A DNA stretch of 24,249 bases from an uncultured Blautia sp. (GTDB taxonomy: Bacteria; Bacillota; Clostridia; Lachnospirales; Lachnospiraceae). Of the stretch, positions 8,323 to 16,948 are shown piece by piece. The notes under the pieces are model-generated. The model was not told the origin of the DNA. It saw nothing but the letters and a program-made list of their open reading frames with translations, and did no database searches. How positions within the stretch are numbered: position 1 is the stretch's first letter; each line of letters begins with the position of its first letter. The stretch is from NCBI GenBank assembly GCA_937893675.1, contig CALBGI010000037.1:1-24249 (forward strand), read 5' to 3'. A program made the position numbers and the translations under genes.

Positions 8323-9528
8323 CTACGGCTGCTCAAAAAGGTACTTCATCATCTCCCAGCCGCAGGCAATGGTCTTGCCGCTTCCTGCCGCCTCTTCCTC
8401 ATTGTAGCGCCACATATGCTCCTGCGGTTTCCTGCTGTCATAAAGCAGATAGGGAACCGGCTCCGCCACATGGGTCCGCACTGCAATGGGCGTCGGATGG
8501 TCCGGCAGAACCAGCAGCCGATACTCCTCCCCGGAAGCGTCAAGGCCCTCCTTCACCAGACGTATGAGCCGCGTATCCAGCCAGGAGATCGCCTGTATCT
8601 TTTTTTCCACACTGCCCTGATGCCCCATTTCGTCCGGGCCCTCCACATGGATATAGGCAAAATCATAGCCCTTCTCTGTCAGCGCCTCCACGGCCGCCTG
8701 CGCTTTTCCCTCATAATTGGTATGCAGACCTCCGTTTGCGCCTTCCACCACGATCCGGTCCATATCCGCACCCACTGCGATCCCCTTCAGCAGATCTACT
8801 GCGGAAATCATAACGCCTTTTTTGTGGTAAAGCCCTTCAAAAGAGGTAAGCGCCGGTTTTGTTCCTGCGCCCCAGAACCAGAAGCTGTTGGCCGGTTTCA
8901 GGCCCTTCGCCTTTCTGGCCTCGTTCAGCGGATGCTTTTTGAGGATCTCATAGCTTCGTTTCTGCATATAGCAGAGCATTTCGTTTTTTGGAAGATACTG
9001 CCCGATTTTTTTTGTCAGCACATCGTGCGGCGGCGTCAGTTCAAGCACCTGCCCCTTCTCCCAGATCATGCAGTGGCGGTAGCTGGTCCCCGTGTAAAAA
9101 CGAAAGCTCTCGTCAGACAGCTCCCTGCACACATCCGCAAGAAGCACTGCCGCCTCCTCCGTCGGGATCTCATCTGCACTGTGATCCAGGATCACCTGCT
9201 CCTCATAGGGCACATCCTCCTCTGTCAAAGTAACAATATTGCAGCGATAAACCACATCGCTGTCCTTCATGTCCACGCCAATGCTCAGCGCCTCCAAAGG
9301 AGAACGTCCTGTATAATATTTCCTGGGGTCATATCCCAGTACAGACAGATTGGCTGTGTCGCTTCCCGGCGCCATCCCCTCCGGGATCGTGTTCACCATG
9401 CCGATCTCGGACTTTGGCGCCAGCGCGTCAAGCGTCGGTGTCTCTGCGGAAAAAAGAGGGGTTTTCCCTCCCAGCTCTGCAATCGGCCAGTCTGCCATTC
9501 CGTCGCCAAGAACTACAACATATTTCAT
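8323..9528 (-). CDS. apgM: Archaeal-type cofactor-independent phosphoglycerate mutase homologue, proposed homoserine kinase
   Basis: A 401-residue alkaline-phosphatase-superfamily protein close to archaeal-type phosphoglycerate mutase. Metal and active-site features visible are VVLGDGMADWP (N-terminus), GSDTANLSVLGYDP with the nucleophile-type serine, VEGPDEMGHQG, and LPDHPTPIAVRTH near the C-terminus. In bacteria a subfamily of these proteins is found beside aspartokinase or threonine genes and has been proposed to act as homoserine kinase in place of ThrB. That context is exactly reproduced here, with the ACT regulator 19 bases upstream and lysC 19 bases downstream. I therefore favour a role in threonine synthesis over glycolysis, as inference. 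The start is supported by GGGGAGGAG upstream of the ATG. Confidence 0.9.
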   Translation of the reverse strand: MKYVVVLGDGMADWPIAELGGKTPLFSAETPTLDALAPKSEIGMVNTIPEGMAPGSDTANLSVLGYDPRKYYTGRSPLEALSIGVDMKDSDVVYRCNIVTLTEEDVPYEEQVILDHSADEIPTEEAAVLLADVCRELSDESFRFYTGTSYRHCMIWEKGQVLELTPPHDVLTKKIGQYLPKNEMLCYMQKRSYEILKKHPLNEARKAKGLKPANSFWFWGAGTKPALTSFEGLYHKKGVMISAVDLLKGIAVGADMDRIVVEGANGGLHTNYEGKAQAAVEALTEKGYDFAYIHVEGPDEMGHQGSVEKKIQAISWLDTRLIRLVKEGLDASGEEYRLLVLPDHPTPIAVRTHVAEPVPYLLYDSRKPQEHMWRYNEEEAAGSGKTIACGWEMMKYLFEQP

Positions 9529-9547
9529 TCTGATATGCTCCTCCCCT

Positions 9548-10000
9548 CTATTCTCTGCCTAAAATCTTCAGATAATGGATACCCTCACTCTGCTCGATCT
9601 CATCCACCATGGTTTCGGCGTCGCCCTCCCCCGGCAGAATATGCACGCTCAGGGTCAGCGTCGCCACTCCGTTGATCGGAATACTCTGGTGAATCGTAAG
9701 GATATTTCCGTGAAAACGGGCAATTGTCTGAAGGACCGCGGACAGCAGGCCCGGCTCGTCATCCATCTGCATGATAAGGGTAATGGTTTTTCCCCTTGTC
9801 TCCTCATGAAAAGGGAAAATATCATCCTTATACTTATAGAAAGAGCTGCGGCTGATGCCTGTCTGCTCGGCAGCCTCCTGCACGGTCTGCGCCTTTCCGC
9901 AGTCCAGAAGCTTCTGTGCTTCCACCACGCGGAGCAGAACCTCCGGCACTGCCCGTTCCCTCACCACATAGTATTTTTTCTTTTCTCCTGGTTTCTCCAT
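9548..10000 (-). CDS. ACT domain protein of the PheB/UPF0735 type with N-terminal HTH-like region
   Basis: A 150-residue cytoplasmic protein. Residues 1-65 include a helix-turn-helix-like segment (VQEAAEQTGISRSSFYKYKD). Residues 70-147 form an ACT domain (TITLIMQMDDEPGLLSAVLQ, then ILTIHQSIPINGVATLTLSV). ACT domains bind amino acids, and proteins with this architecture are annotated PheB/UPF0735 and usually sit beside aspartate-pathway genes. A regulatory or effector-sensing role for the adjacent apgM and lysC is likely but unproven; chorismate mutase activity has been suggested for the family but no catalytic signature is evident. The gene lies 34 bases after prfB. That gap contains a small perfect hairpin (10013-10028: TGTCTG, four-base loop, CAGACA) with no U-tract. 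Confidence 0.88.
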   Translation of the reverse strand: MEKPGEKKKYYVVRERAVPEVLLRVVEAQKLLDCGKAQTVQEAAEQTGISRSSFYKYKDDIFPFHEETRGKTITLIMQMDDEPGLLSAVLQTIARFHGNILTIHQSIPINGVATLTLSVHILPGEGDAETMVDEIEQSEGIHYLKILGRE

Positions 10001-10034
10001 ATGCCTTCCCTCTGTCTGCGTTCAGACACACACC

Positions 10035-11157
10035 CTACTCTGCCGGTTTCTTCGCAAGGGCGATCCATTTCAGGTAAGCGTTAATAAACAGATCAATACC
10101 GCCGTCCATCACCGCGTCCACATTGCCTGTTTCCTCGTTTGTGCGGTGATCCTTCACCATCGTGTACGGCTGCATCACATAAGAACGGATCTGGTTGCCC
10201 CAGCCGATATCCGTCACCTCTCCGCGAATGCCGGAAAGCTTCTCCTCCGCTTCCTGCTGTTTCAGCAGATACAGCTTGGCCTTCAGCATCTGCATGGCCT
10301 TGTCTTTATTCATATGCTGGGAACGCTCATTCTGGCACTGCACCACAATTCCTGTGGGAAAATGCGTGATACGGATCGCCGAGGAGGTCTTATTGATATG
10401 CTGACCGCCTGCGCCGCTGCTTCGGTAGGTATCAATGCGGATCTCATCGTCGTTGATCTCCACATCCAGATCCTTCTTGATATCCGGCATAACATCACAG
10501 GACACAAAGGAGGTCTGCCGCTTGCCCGCCGCATTAAAGGGGGAAATCCGCACCAGACGGTGCACACCCTTCTCAGATTTCAGATACCCGTAGGCATTCT
10601 CTCCGTTCACCTGGAAGGTCACAGACTTCACGCCTGCCTCGTCTCCGTCCAGATAATCCAGCACTTCCATGGAAAAGCCTTTTCTGTCCACCCAGCGGCT
10701 GTACATACGGTAAAGCATACCGCACCAGTCACAGGCCTCGGTTCCGCCGGCTCCCGCATTCAGCTTGATGATCGCGTTCTCGCTGTCATACTCGCCGGAA
10801 AGCAGAGTTTTTACCCGGATATTGTCAAAATCCTGCTGAAACTGCTCCAGCATTTCCTGGATCTCCGGAATCAGCTCCGGATCGTTTTCCTCATAGCCCA
10901 TTTCAATCATGGTTTCCATGTCTTCCATCTGGGTCACCAGATTTTTGTAGGTCTCCATGTCTTCCTTTAGGCTGCTTAATTCTTTCATTTTTTTCTGGGA
11001 AATCTCCGCGTTGTCCCAGAAATCAGGCGCTTCCATCTCGCGCTCTAATTCTTCCACCCGCTGCTCTTTGTTAGCGAGGTCAAAGTGAATCCCTCACTTC
11101 CACTAATGGTTCCGTGTACGTTGCAAGAATACTCTTGAACTGATCTAATTCAACCAC
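10035..11157 (-). CDS. prfB: Peptide chain release factor 2, with programmed +1 frameshift
   Basis: Release factor 2 ends translation at UGA and UAA. Translation starts at GTG 11157 (VELDQFKSILATYTEPLVEV...), preceded by GAAGGTG. After 25 codons it meets CTT TGA C (11085-11079). A +1 slip on CTT skips one T and continues with GAC into DLANKEQRVEELEREMEA, giving a 373-residue protein. An in-frame AGGG just upstream can act as the stimulatory Shine-Dalgarno-like element. This is the classical autoregulation of prfB: low RF2 favours the shift. The main frame has the stop-recognition SPF (VRISPFNAAGKRQTSF) and catalytic GGQ (SSGAGGQHINKTSSAIR). The gap between the two frames is therefore real biology and not a pseudogene. 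A promoter lies at 11192-11220. Confidence 0.97.
11079..11092 (-). promoter_or_regulatory. prfB: prfB programmed +1 frameshift site
   Basis: On the minus strand, AGG GAT TCA CTT TGA C: the TGA occupies 11082-11080 as codon 26, as in many bacteria, and the shift codon CTT is 11085-11083. The Shine-Dalgarno-like AGGG sits a few bases upstream. Confidence 0.93.
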
Positions 11158-11191
11158 AGCTTCACCTTCTTTCTATATTTTTTCAAGGTAT

Positions 11192-11220
11192 ACAATACCA
11201 TAAGAGAGCGCAAATTACAA
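11192..11220 (-). promoter_or_regulatory. Promoter of prfB (sigma-A type)
   Basis: On the minus strand TTGTAA (11215-11220) and TATTGT (11192-11197) are separated by exactly 17 bases, and the GTG start lies 35 bases downstream. It follows directly after the terminator of the glycosidase gene. Confidence 0.6.
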
Positions 11221-11244
11221 CAACATGTGGAAAAGCCCGTATAC

Positions 11245-11280
11245 GAAAAACACCCGGCGCATTTTGCCGCGCCGGATGTT
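11245..11280 (-). terminator. Intrinsic terminator after the GH106-like gene
   Basis: The arms 11250-11260 (ACACCCGGCGC) and 11269-11279 (GCGCCGGATGT) make an 11-bp GC-rich stem with one wobble or mismatch and an 8-base loop. The minus-strand tail is TTTTTCG (11244-11250). It ends the transcript of the gene stopping at 11322. Confidence 0.93.
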
Positions 11281-11321
11281 TTTCATTTGCTGTTTTTCGT
11301 TTGCTGTTTTTTGATTTACGT

Positions 11322-14300
11322 TTACGGAACCTGTACGTCAACAAAAGGAATTACCTTTGCCTGTGCCGGACCATACGCGCGGACAGCCACTTCCTTGCCC
11401 CACCAGGTACCTTTGGCACGGCCTTCGCCTTCGCCAAATTTCTGCGGAGCGATCTTACCTTCTGCAAGCATTACGTTTGTCAAATCAGAGCTGTACTCGA
11501 TTTCAATGGTATTTTCGCCGTCCTTCAGATATTTTGTTGCGTCAAAAATCGGGTTCATAAGGTTGATTCCACCGGTATACTCATCCTCTCCGTCCAGAGA
11601 AATGGTTCCTCCCTTGCCGTCGCTGATCTCAACGCCAAGACCCTTTTTCACCTTTGTCGGGTTCGTGGAAATATCTCCGCCTACCTTGACGCCGTTGATC
11701 CATACCTTCATGCTTTGATGAACAGAACCAAAATCAATATAGGCGCCAGTTGCACTGGAAGCATCCCAGTTAAAGGTCGCTTTGTAATGCCCAAGACCGG
11801 AAACCTTGTCCCCTACTTCCGGAATCTGATCCCACGTTTTCAGCGTATCAAGCTTCACATTAATTTCCGTTACGGCTGTCGATGTCTTGCGGTTTACGGT
11901 TTCAAGACCGTCGATCACCTCTGTACGTACAAGATTGCCTGCGTCATTGCCTTCTGCGTCCTTTGTTCCTGTCCAGGAATCCACTGTCAGATCCCAGTTT
12001 GTGATATCGTAAGCTTCCGGTACTGTGATATCGTCGGTTCTTGTCTGTCCATCGGAAAGCGTGGTGGTATAGCTGCCGGTTTCTGTAGCGCGGATGTTCC
12101 TTCCCGCTTCGTTGGTGTATGCGTACGCCGCATCCGTGCTTGTGATCGAAGCTGCCGGCTCCTCTACCTTCTCAAAGGCGTAAAGTGCAATATTGGAATA
12201 GTCAAGATCTACCGGGATCACGGTCTGGCCATCTTCATAGTAGTACTCTGCCAGTTCTACCGCATCGCCTGTCCAGGCATCAATGCTGTATGGAATATAG
12301 GTTCCATCCATCTTGATCTCTGTCTTGATGTTTGTTCCGTGCTGGTTTTCCTTGATTTCTTCCTTTTTGCTGTGCTCATGATAGCTTCCGTCACAGTAAT
12401 TGTAAACATACAGATATCTGTTTCCTTCTTCATCTTCCCGCGTATTTGTGAGAAGCTGCTGGTTTGCCTCCGCAAATTCCGCATAGGGACGGACACCAAG
12501 CTCATCGTGAAGCTTTGTATAAACCTCATCATAGAGATTTCCGGTCTCATCCGCGTCAACTGCAACTTCATTGTCAAGGATCTGTGCCGTTCTTACATTC
12601 GGAAGCGCTTTCATTTCTTCCATAATTTTTGCCAGATCTTCATCCTTGCCATCATTGAAGGTGGTAAGAGTCGCTGCCTTAGAGCCAACGATCACAACCG
12701 GCAGTCCCTGTTTTGCCAGTTCCAGAATCTTCTCTGCTCCGTCATAGCTGAGCATTTCCTGGAAAATCACAAGGGCTCTGTAGCCTGCGTTTTCAAGGGT
12801 ACCTGTTTCTTTATTATAATAAACATCTTCATTAAACAGGAAGTCCGGGCTGAAATAGTCATACGTGTAACCGTTATCCTGAAGCTCTGTTGAGCGGTAA
12901 ATAACGCCCTGGTGCGCAAGCTTCCAGTTCATGCTGTTCTCGCTGAAGCTTCCGTCCTCGCCGCCGGATTTCATTCCCTGCGTCCAGCTGTTATAGACAA
13001 AACCTACGTCTGTTCTGGATTTTCCTTCCCGCACCAGCTGCTGTACGCGTCCGATATGTGCATTGAATTCATCATAGTCTCTGGAAGCAGGTTCACGGGA
13101 ACCCCAGCGGTTAAATGCCATTCCGCCGCCAAAGCCGGACATGTAGCCGGGCCATGCGTAATTGCCGTAGCCGTAGTCAGAGGTCCAGATGTGCCAGATC
13201 ACTCTCTGGAAGCCCATTGCGTACTGTACATAAATATCATCCAGAAGTTCCTGCCAGGAGGTTCCGTAAACTGCGGAGGTTCCGCCGGTTTCTGTGGAAA
13301 GAACCTTGTTCTGGAGTTTTGCTCCTGCCGTGTGAAGTCTGAAAATATCCGGCTGGTTGTACTGATTCAGATTTTCTGCCTCCGGATAGTCCACATACTG
13401 AGACGGTTCTGTGATCTCCAGCGCTTTTCCATAGGAGATCTGTGCTCTTGTCGTGATCCCGTAGGAGTTTAGCCATTCTTTCAGAGGCACAAGCATGTTC
13501 TCTTCATAGAGCTGCGTCATAACATCCTGCCAGTCCTGGATGATCTTCTTTCTCAGAGTGCCGTCACTCAGATCATATTTGCCCAGGCATTGGGAATGCA
13601 TGTTGGTTGCCAGGTTGAACCCGCTGCCAACGCCCTCGATCAGTACAAAGTACGGTCTGATATCGTAGCCTTTTCTCTTCTGAAACTCCTCTACAACACT
13701 CTCTGTCCACCAGGTGATTCCTTCGTTATTCTGGCCGTATTTAATCTCGAGAGAGTCCATAAAAAGCTGAACATCGCCGTTTTTGATCTTCTCATTCAAT
13801 TCCGGGTCATCCAGATAATGCTCTGTCCAGAATTCCTTCAGCGCTTCCACGCCCTGCTTGTCAAAATAGTTGATCGTATAGCAGGGTTCTGTTGCCGGTT
13901 CGGATGTCTCATAGGAGCCCTGGGAGTAAATCGGGTAGATCATATATTTTTTGCCCTCTCCCGGAACTTCCCAGTTGATCGTGTAATTCGTCTCACCCTC
14001 ACCCTTGACGATGACATTTTCTTCCGCCATAAGATCCAGCGGCTCTGCTTCTGCATTGATCTTTCCATCTTCTGTCAGCTCGTAGGCATATACGAACCTG
14101 AGCTGTGTATTGTCTCTTACGCAGCTTACCATGCTGCCCTCTTCTTCCCCCCAGCCTGTCGCATAGGTTTCCGGAGCTCCGATGGCAGTCCCCTCCAGTT
14201 TTTGCCCGCTTTCGCAGTAGATGGGCTCATAGCTGGATGCAAAAATCTGCATTGCCGCCGGACTCGTCGGGTCAAGCTTTGACTCCGGAATATTCGCAGA

Positions 14301-14693
14301 CGCCCAGTTTGTACCGGAAGTAAGATAAACGCTCATTCCCAGATCCAGCAGCTTATTCATCATCAGTTTCCATTTGTGGCTCCACATTGCAGAGCCGTAG
14401 GCGTAATCTGCATTTTCTGCCACGCCGTCATCCTGCATACAAAGCTCCACGCCCCGGAATCCGGAATCATACAGCTTCTGGATCTCCTCTTCCAGCGTTT
14501 CGTCTGTGGCGGATGCGCTTCCCAGCCACCATCTCACATCCGATGAAAACTCACGGTCCGGATCCACATAGCGGCTCTCGAGTTCCTGTTCAAAGGTTTC
14601 TGCTGTTTCTGCCTCTGCCGCCATTGCAGACATTGGACATGCTGAAGATACCATAGCCAGTGCAAGTATGGCAGCTATGATCTTTTTTTTCAT
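11322..14693 (-). CDS. Large secreted glycoside hydrolase, GH106-like (alpha-L-rhamnosidase type)
   Basis: A protein of 1123 residues from the ATG at 14693, chosen because AAAGGAG lies just upstream and the signal peptide MKKKIIAAILALAMVSSACP (cleavage after AMA) begins there. An in-frame ATG 7 codons earlier overlaps the ribosome binding site. The N-terminal region contains DVRWWLGSASATDETLEEEI, GFRGVELCMQDDGV and YLTSGTNWASANIPESK, the arrangement seen in GH106 rhamnosidase-like enzymes. A conserved central part has TTRAQISYGKALEITEPSQY and LSTETGGTSAVYGTSWQELL. Near the C-terminus a beta-sandwich with YIDFGSVHQSMKVWINGVKV and NPIFDATKYLKDGENTIEIE resembles a GH2-type sugar-binding domain. 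It probably acts outside the cell on plant or host glycans. Exact substrate is unknown. It stands alone between a promoter region and a terminator, with no transporter nearby. Confidence 0.82.
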   Translation of the reverse strand: MKKKIIAAILALAMVSSACPMSAMAAEAETAETFEQELESRYVDPDREFSSDVRWWLGSASATDETLEEEIQKLYDSGFRGVELCMQDDGVAENADYAYGSAMWSHKWKLMMNKLLDLGMSVYLTSGTNWASANIPESKLDPTSPAAMQIFASSYEPIYCESGQKLEGTAIGAPETYATGWGEEEGSMVSCVRDNTQLRFVYAYELTEDGKINAEAEPLDLMAEENVIVKGEGETNYTINWEVPGEGKKYMIYPIYSQGSYETSEPATEPCYTINYFDKQGVEALKEFWTEHYLDDPELNEKIKNGDVQLFMDSLEIKYGQNNEGITWWTESVVEEFQKRKGYDIRPYFVLIEGVGSGFNLATNMHSQCLGKYDLSDGTLRKKIIQDWQDVMTQLYEENMLVPLKEWLNSYGITTRAQISYGKALEITEPSQYVDYPEAENLNQYNQPDIFRLHTAGAKLQNKVLSTETGGTSAVYGTSWQELLDDIYVQYAMGFQRVIWHIWTSDYGYGNYAWPGYMSGFGGGMAFNRWGSREPASRDYDEFNAHIGRVQQLVREGKSRTDVGFVYNSWTQGMKSGGEDGSFSENSMNWKLAHQGVIYRSTELQDNGYTYDYFSPDFLFNEDVYYNKETGTLENAGYRALVIFQEMLSYDGAEKILELAKQGLPVVIVGSKAATLTTFNDGKDEDLAKIMEEMKALPNVRTAQILDNEVAVDADETGNLYDEVYTKLHDELGVRPYAEFAEANQQLLTNTREDEEGNRYLYVYNYCDGSYHEHSKKEEIKENQHGTNIKTEIKMDGTYIPYSIDAWTGDAVELAEYYYEDGQTVIPVDLDYSNIALYAFEKVEEPAASITSTDAAYAYTNEAGRNIRATETGSYTTTLSDGQTRTDDITVPEAYDITNWDLTVDSWTGTKDAEGNDAGNLVRTEVIDGLETVNRKTSTAVTEINVKLDTLKTWDQIPEVGDKVSGLGHYKATFNWDASSATGAYIDFGSVHQSMKVWINGVKVGGDISTNPTKVKKGLGVEISDGKGGTISLDGEDEYTGGINLMNPIFDATKYLKDGENTIEIEYSSDLTNVMLAEGKIAPQKFGEGEGRAKGTWWGKEVAVRAYGPAQAKVIPFVDVQVP

Positions 14694-14721
14694 AGTTTTC
14701 TCTCCTTTCTCCATGAAAAAT

Positions 14722-14743
14722 ATACTTGATACAGATCAAATAT
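14722..14743. promoter_or_regulatory. Palindrome in the 5' leader of the GH106-like gene, candidate operator
   Basis: ATACTTGAT (14722-14730), a 4-base spacer, then ATCAAATAT (14735-14743): 8 of 9 positions match as an inverted repeat. It lies between a possible extended -10 (TGCTAAAAT; TAAAAT at 14774-14779, minus strand) and the start codon, where a repressor would block transcription. It does not match the catabolite cre consensus. Confidence 0.4.
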
Positions 14744-14858
14744 TTATTGCTTTGTCTCTTCAAACATGTCTATATTTTAGCAAAATCAGCAAAAATAACT
14801 ATAATTATCGTGTCACGCTTTATCACTTTTGTGCTTATTCACAAGATCCTGACCTTCC

Positions 14859-15515
14859 TTAACGGTTTTCGGAAACGAGCTGCTGCACCTGCTCCAGCCT
14901 CTCCTGCGCCAGCTCCCTGTTATCCACCGGATTGTAAACAGACGGCGCATTGGGAATCCCCGCCAGCATCATACACTCCTCCTGCGTGAGTGCCTCCGGC
15001 TCCTTCCCATAATAGCCAAGGCTGGCCTCCCTCACACCGTAGTATCCGTTGCCGAAATAAATGGAGTTGACATAAAGCTCCAGAATCTCATCCTTTGAAA
15101 AATGTTCCTCCATTTCCACTGCCATGAACAATTCCGCGGCCTTGCGGGACAGCTTTTTTTCCTGGGTAAAATACTGATTCTTGGCAAGCTGCTGGGTGAT
15201 GGTGCTGCCGCCCTCCACCAGGGCACCCGCGCGGATATCGTTGCAAAGAGCCCGGCCAATGGCGATCATATCAATTCCCTTATGGCGGTAAAACCGTTTA
15301 TCCTCCACAGCCACCACACTGTCTATATAATCCTTGGGCAACTCCTCAAGGGAAACGTAGCTGTCCTTTGCCTGTATTTCTTCCTGCATTGCAAACATGC
15401 TTTTTTTATCCAGCGCTTTGCGGTACATTCCGTACCCGCCTGCGCCAATGACCGCGGCGGCCAGAAAAAACACCGCCACAAAGAAAATACATATCCGTTT
15501 CAATAATTTTCGCAT
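14859..15515 (-). CDS. Monofunctional biosynthetic peptidoglycan glycosyltransferase (GT51)
   Basis: A 218-residue membrane-anchored enzyme that polymerises lipid II into glycan strands on the outer face of the membrane. One N-terminal TM helix spans about residues 9-30. All five GT51 motifs are present in order: EDKRFYRHKGID with catalytic E71 (71-82), GGSTITQQLAKN (102-113), KLSRKAAELFMAVEME (121-136) with the second glutamate, ELYVNSIYFGNGYYGV (146-161), and LTQEECMMLAGIPNAPSVYNP (176-196). There is no transpeptidase domain, and the gene stops shortly after motif 5, so it is a stand-alone transglycosylase and not a truncated PBP1. The gene starts 123 bases after the ABC-F remnant. A TATACT about 50 bases upstream could be its -10. 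Confidence 0.93.
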   Translation of the reverse strand: MRKLLKRICIFFVAVFFLAAAVIGAGGYGMYRKALDKKSMFAMQEEIQAKDSYVSLEELPKDYIDSVVAVEDKRFYRHKGIDMIAIGRALCNDIRAGALVEGGSTITQQLAKNQYFTQEKKLSRKAAELFMAVEMEEHFSKDEILELYVNSIYFGNGYYGVREASLGYYGKEPEALTQEECMMLAGIPNAPSVYNPVDNRELAQERLEQVQQLVSENR

Positions 15516-15617
15516 AAAAGCCTCCTGTACCTGTGCTGCAACTTGTGTTTTATTACAGATACAGTATAGAGCTTTTCCAGATCTGCTGCCATGGATACAT
15601 CTTACATTTTGCAGGGC

Positions 15618-15639
15618 AAGCTTACATGTGTGTAAGCTT
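15618..15639. repeat. Perfect inverted repeat at the ABC-F stop codon
   Basis: AAGCTTACA (15618-15626) and TGTAAGCTT (15631-15639) are perfect 9-bp arms around a 4-base spacer. It touches the stop of the ABC-F remnant. No U-tract follows on either strand, so it is more likely an operator or RNA-processing hairpin than a terminator. Confidence 0.6.
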
Positions 15640-16831
15640 CACCGGATTTTCTGAAGCCCCTTTTCTGTCAGTTCATACACCGTGCTGCACACCTCTGCGA
15701 TATACTTTCTGTCGTGGGAAATACTCAGCACCGCGCCTTTGTAGCCGGCCAGGATCTCCCGGATCACCGGATTGGACAGCGGCGAAAAATTCCGCGTAGG
15801 TTCATCTAGGATCAGAACATCCGCCCCGGACAGGCTCATTTTCAGCAGAAACACCTTGGCCTTCTGCCCGCCGGACAACGCACGAATGGAGTGTTCCATT
15901 TCCTCTGCCGTGTATTTGAGCGACCCGAGATACGTCCGTATGCGGGTCTGTTCCTCTTTGTCTCCCGCTCAAAACGCTTTTCCATGGATTTTACGGCATG
16001 CATCTTTTTCTTGAGAAGATATCCGGAATGAGGGTCCTGCCGGGAAACCGCGTTCAAATCATGATCCACCCTCTGCAGCATCCTTCTCAGCTTCTCCTGA
16101 CGGTTTTTCTCCTCCCGTTTGTCATTCTCCGCCCGCCGCCTCTGGTTGGAAAAATTCAGATTCCGGCTTGTGAGATACTCCTCATAGCCCATGCGCGCCA
16201 CGGTGCAGCGGCTCCGGCTTTTGCGCCGAAGCTGCTCCAGATGAATGACCATGTTGGCGGTATTCTCGATCAGCGTCTCGTCGTGGGAGATAAACAGCAC
16301 TGCCTGGCTGGTCTTTTGTATCAGTGTTTCCAGCCACTGCAGCGTTTCGATGTCAATATCATTGGAGGGCTCATCCAAAAGAAGCACCGTGGGCTTTCCA
16401 AGCAAAAGCCTTGCGGTCTGCGCTTTGATCTTCTCACCGCCGGACAGGGTTTTCATCTTCTGCTCCCGATAGAAAAAATCCGCGGGAAGCAAAAGCTCCC
16501 CGGCAAGCCTTAAAAGCTCCCGGTTGTCCGTCTCCCAGAACAGCTCTTCCTCACAGAAAAATTCATAAACGCTCTTTTCCTTTTCCTCATCCGGAAGCTC
16601 CTGGGGCAGGTAGCCAAGACGCTCTCCCCGGCAAATCCGTTCTCCCTCAGCTTCCACATAGTCTTCCACAAGGCCGGGACAATAAATCCACTTCATCAGA
16701 GTGGATTTTCCGTTTCCCTCTTCCCCGATGATGACGGCCTTGTCCCCCGGAGAGAGGACGAGCTGGAAATCTTCCAGGATCGTGCGCAAATCGTATTTGT
16801 GGGTGAGGGTTAAATTCTTGATCTGTATCAT
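15639..16831 (-). pseudogene. ABC-F family ATPase, inactivated by internal deletion and frameshift
   Basis: ABC-F proteins are soluble twin-ATPase factors that act on ribosomes; some give antibiotic resistance by target protection. The first nucleotide-binding domain is intact: Walker A GEEGNGKST (36-44), signature LSGGEKIKAQTARLL (129-143), Walker B TVLLLDEPSNDID (148-160) and switch LFISHDETLI. The interdomain linker also looks intact up to KSMEKRFERE (about residue 290). Near 15951-15970 the frame changes. Reading the other frame gives DKEEQTRIRTYLGSLKYTAE, then LSGGQKAKVFLLKMSL, VLILDEP and SISHDRKY to the stop at 15639. The part of domain 2 that should carry Walker A, roughly a hundred residues, is missing altogether. 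The defect is thus a deletion that also shifts the frame, not a simple indel. As written, the product ends in a short out-of-frame tail. Promoter, leader and ribosome binding site (AGGAGGA) remain good. Confidence 0.85.
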
Positions 16832-16849
16832 GTTTCCTCCTGTCTTTGC

Positions 16850-16885
16850 AAAAAAAATGCCTGTCTTCGCAGCCGAAAACAGACA
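16850..16885 (-). terminator. Leader terminator (attenuator) directly before the ABC-F ribosome binding site
   Basis: On the minus strand TGTCTGTTTTCG (16885-16874), loop GCTG, CGAAGACAGGCA (16869-16858), then eight T (16857-16850). The 12-bp stem has two G-U pairs. The tract ends 9 bases before AGGAGGA, so it lies between promoter and gene and must be bypassed for expression. Confidence 0.85.
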
Positions 16886-16948
16886 AATGCAGATAAAAGC
16901 CCTCTATACAAACGGCTCGCAAACATTCATCCATCAAATTCGGCATGC

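Noticed and set aside
8251..9675. Long open frame on the plus strand opposite apgM and the ACT gene
   Set aside because: It is antisense to clearly conserved genes, has no family resemblance and no ribosome binding site.
10310..11100. prfB as a pseudogene because of the in-frame TGA
   Set aside because: The TGA is the conserved programmed frameshift site, and both frames match RF2.
11301..12893. 530-codon open frame on the plus strand opposite the glycosidase
   Set aside because: It is a shadow of the strongly supported minus-strand gene and has an implausible Cys/Ile-rich composition.
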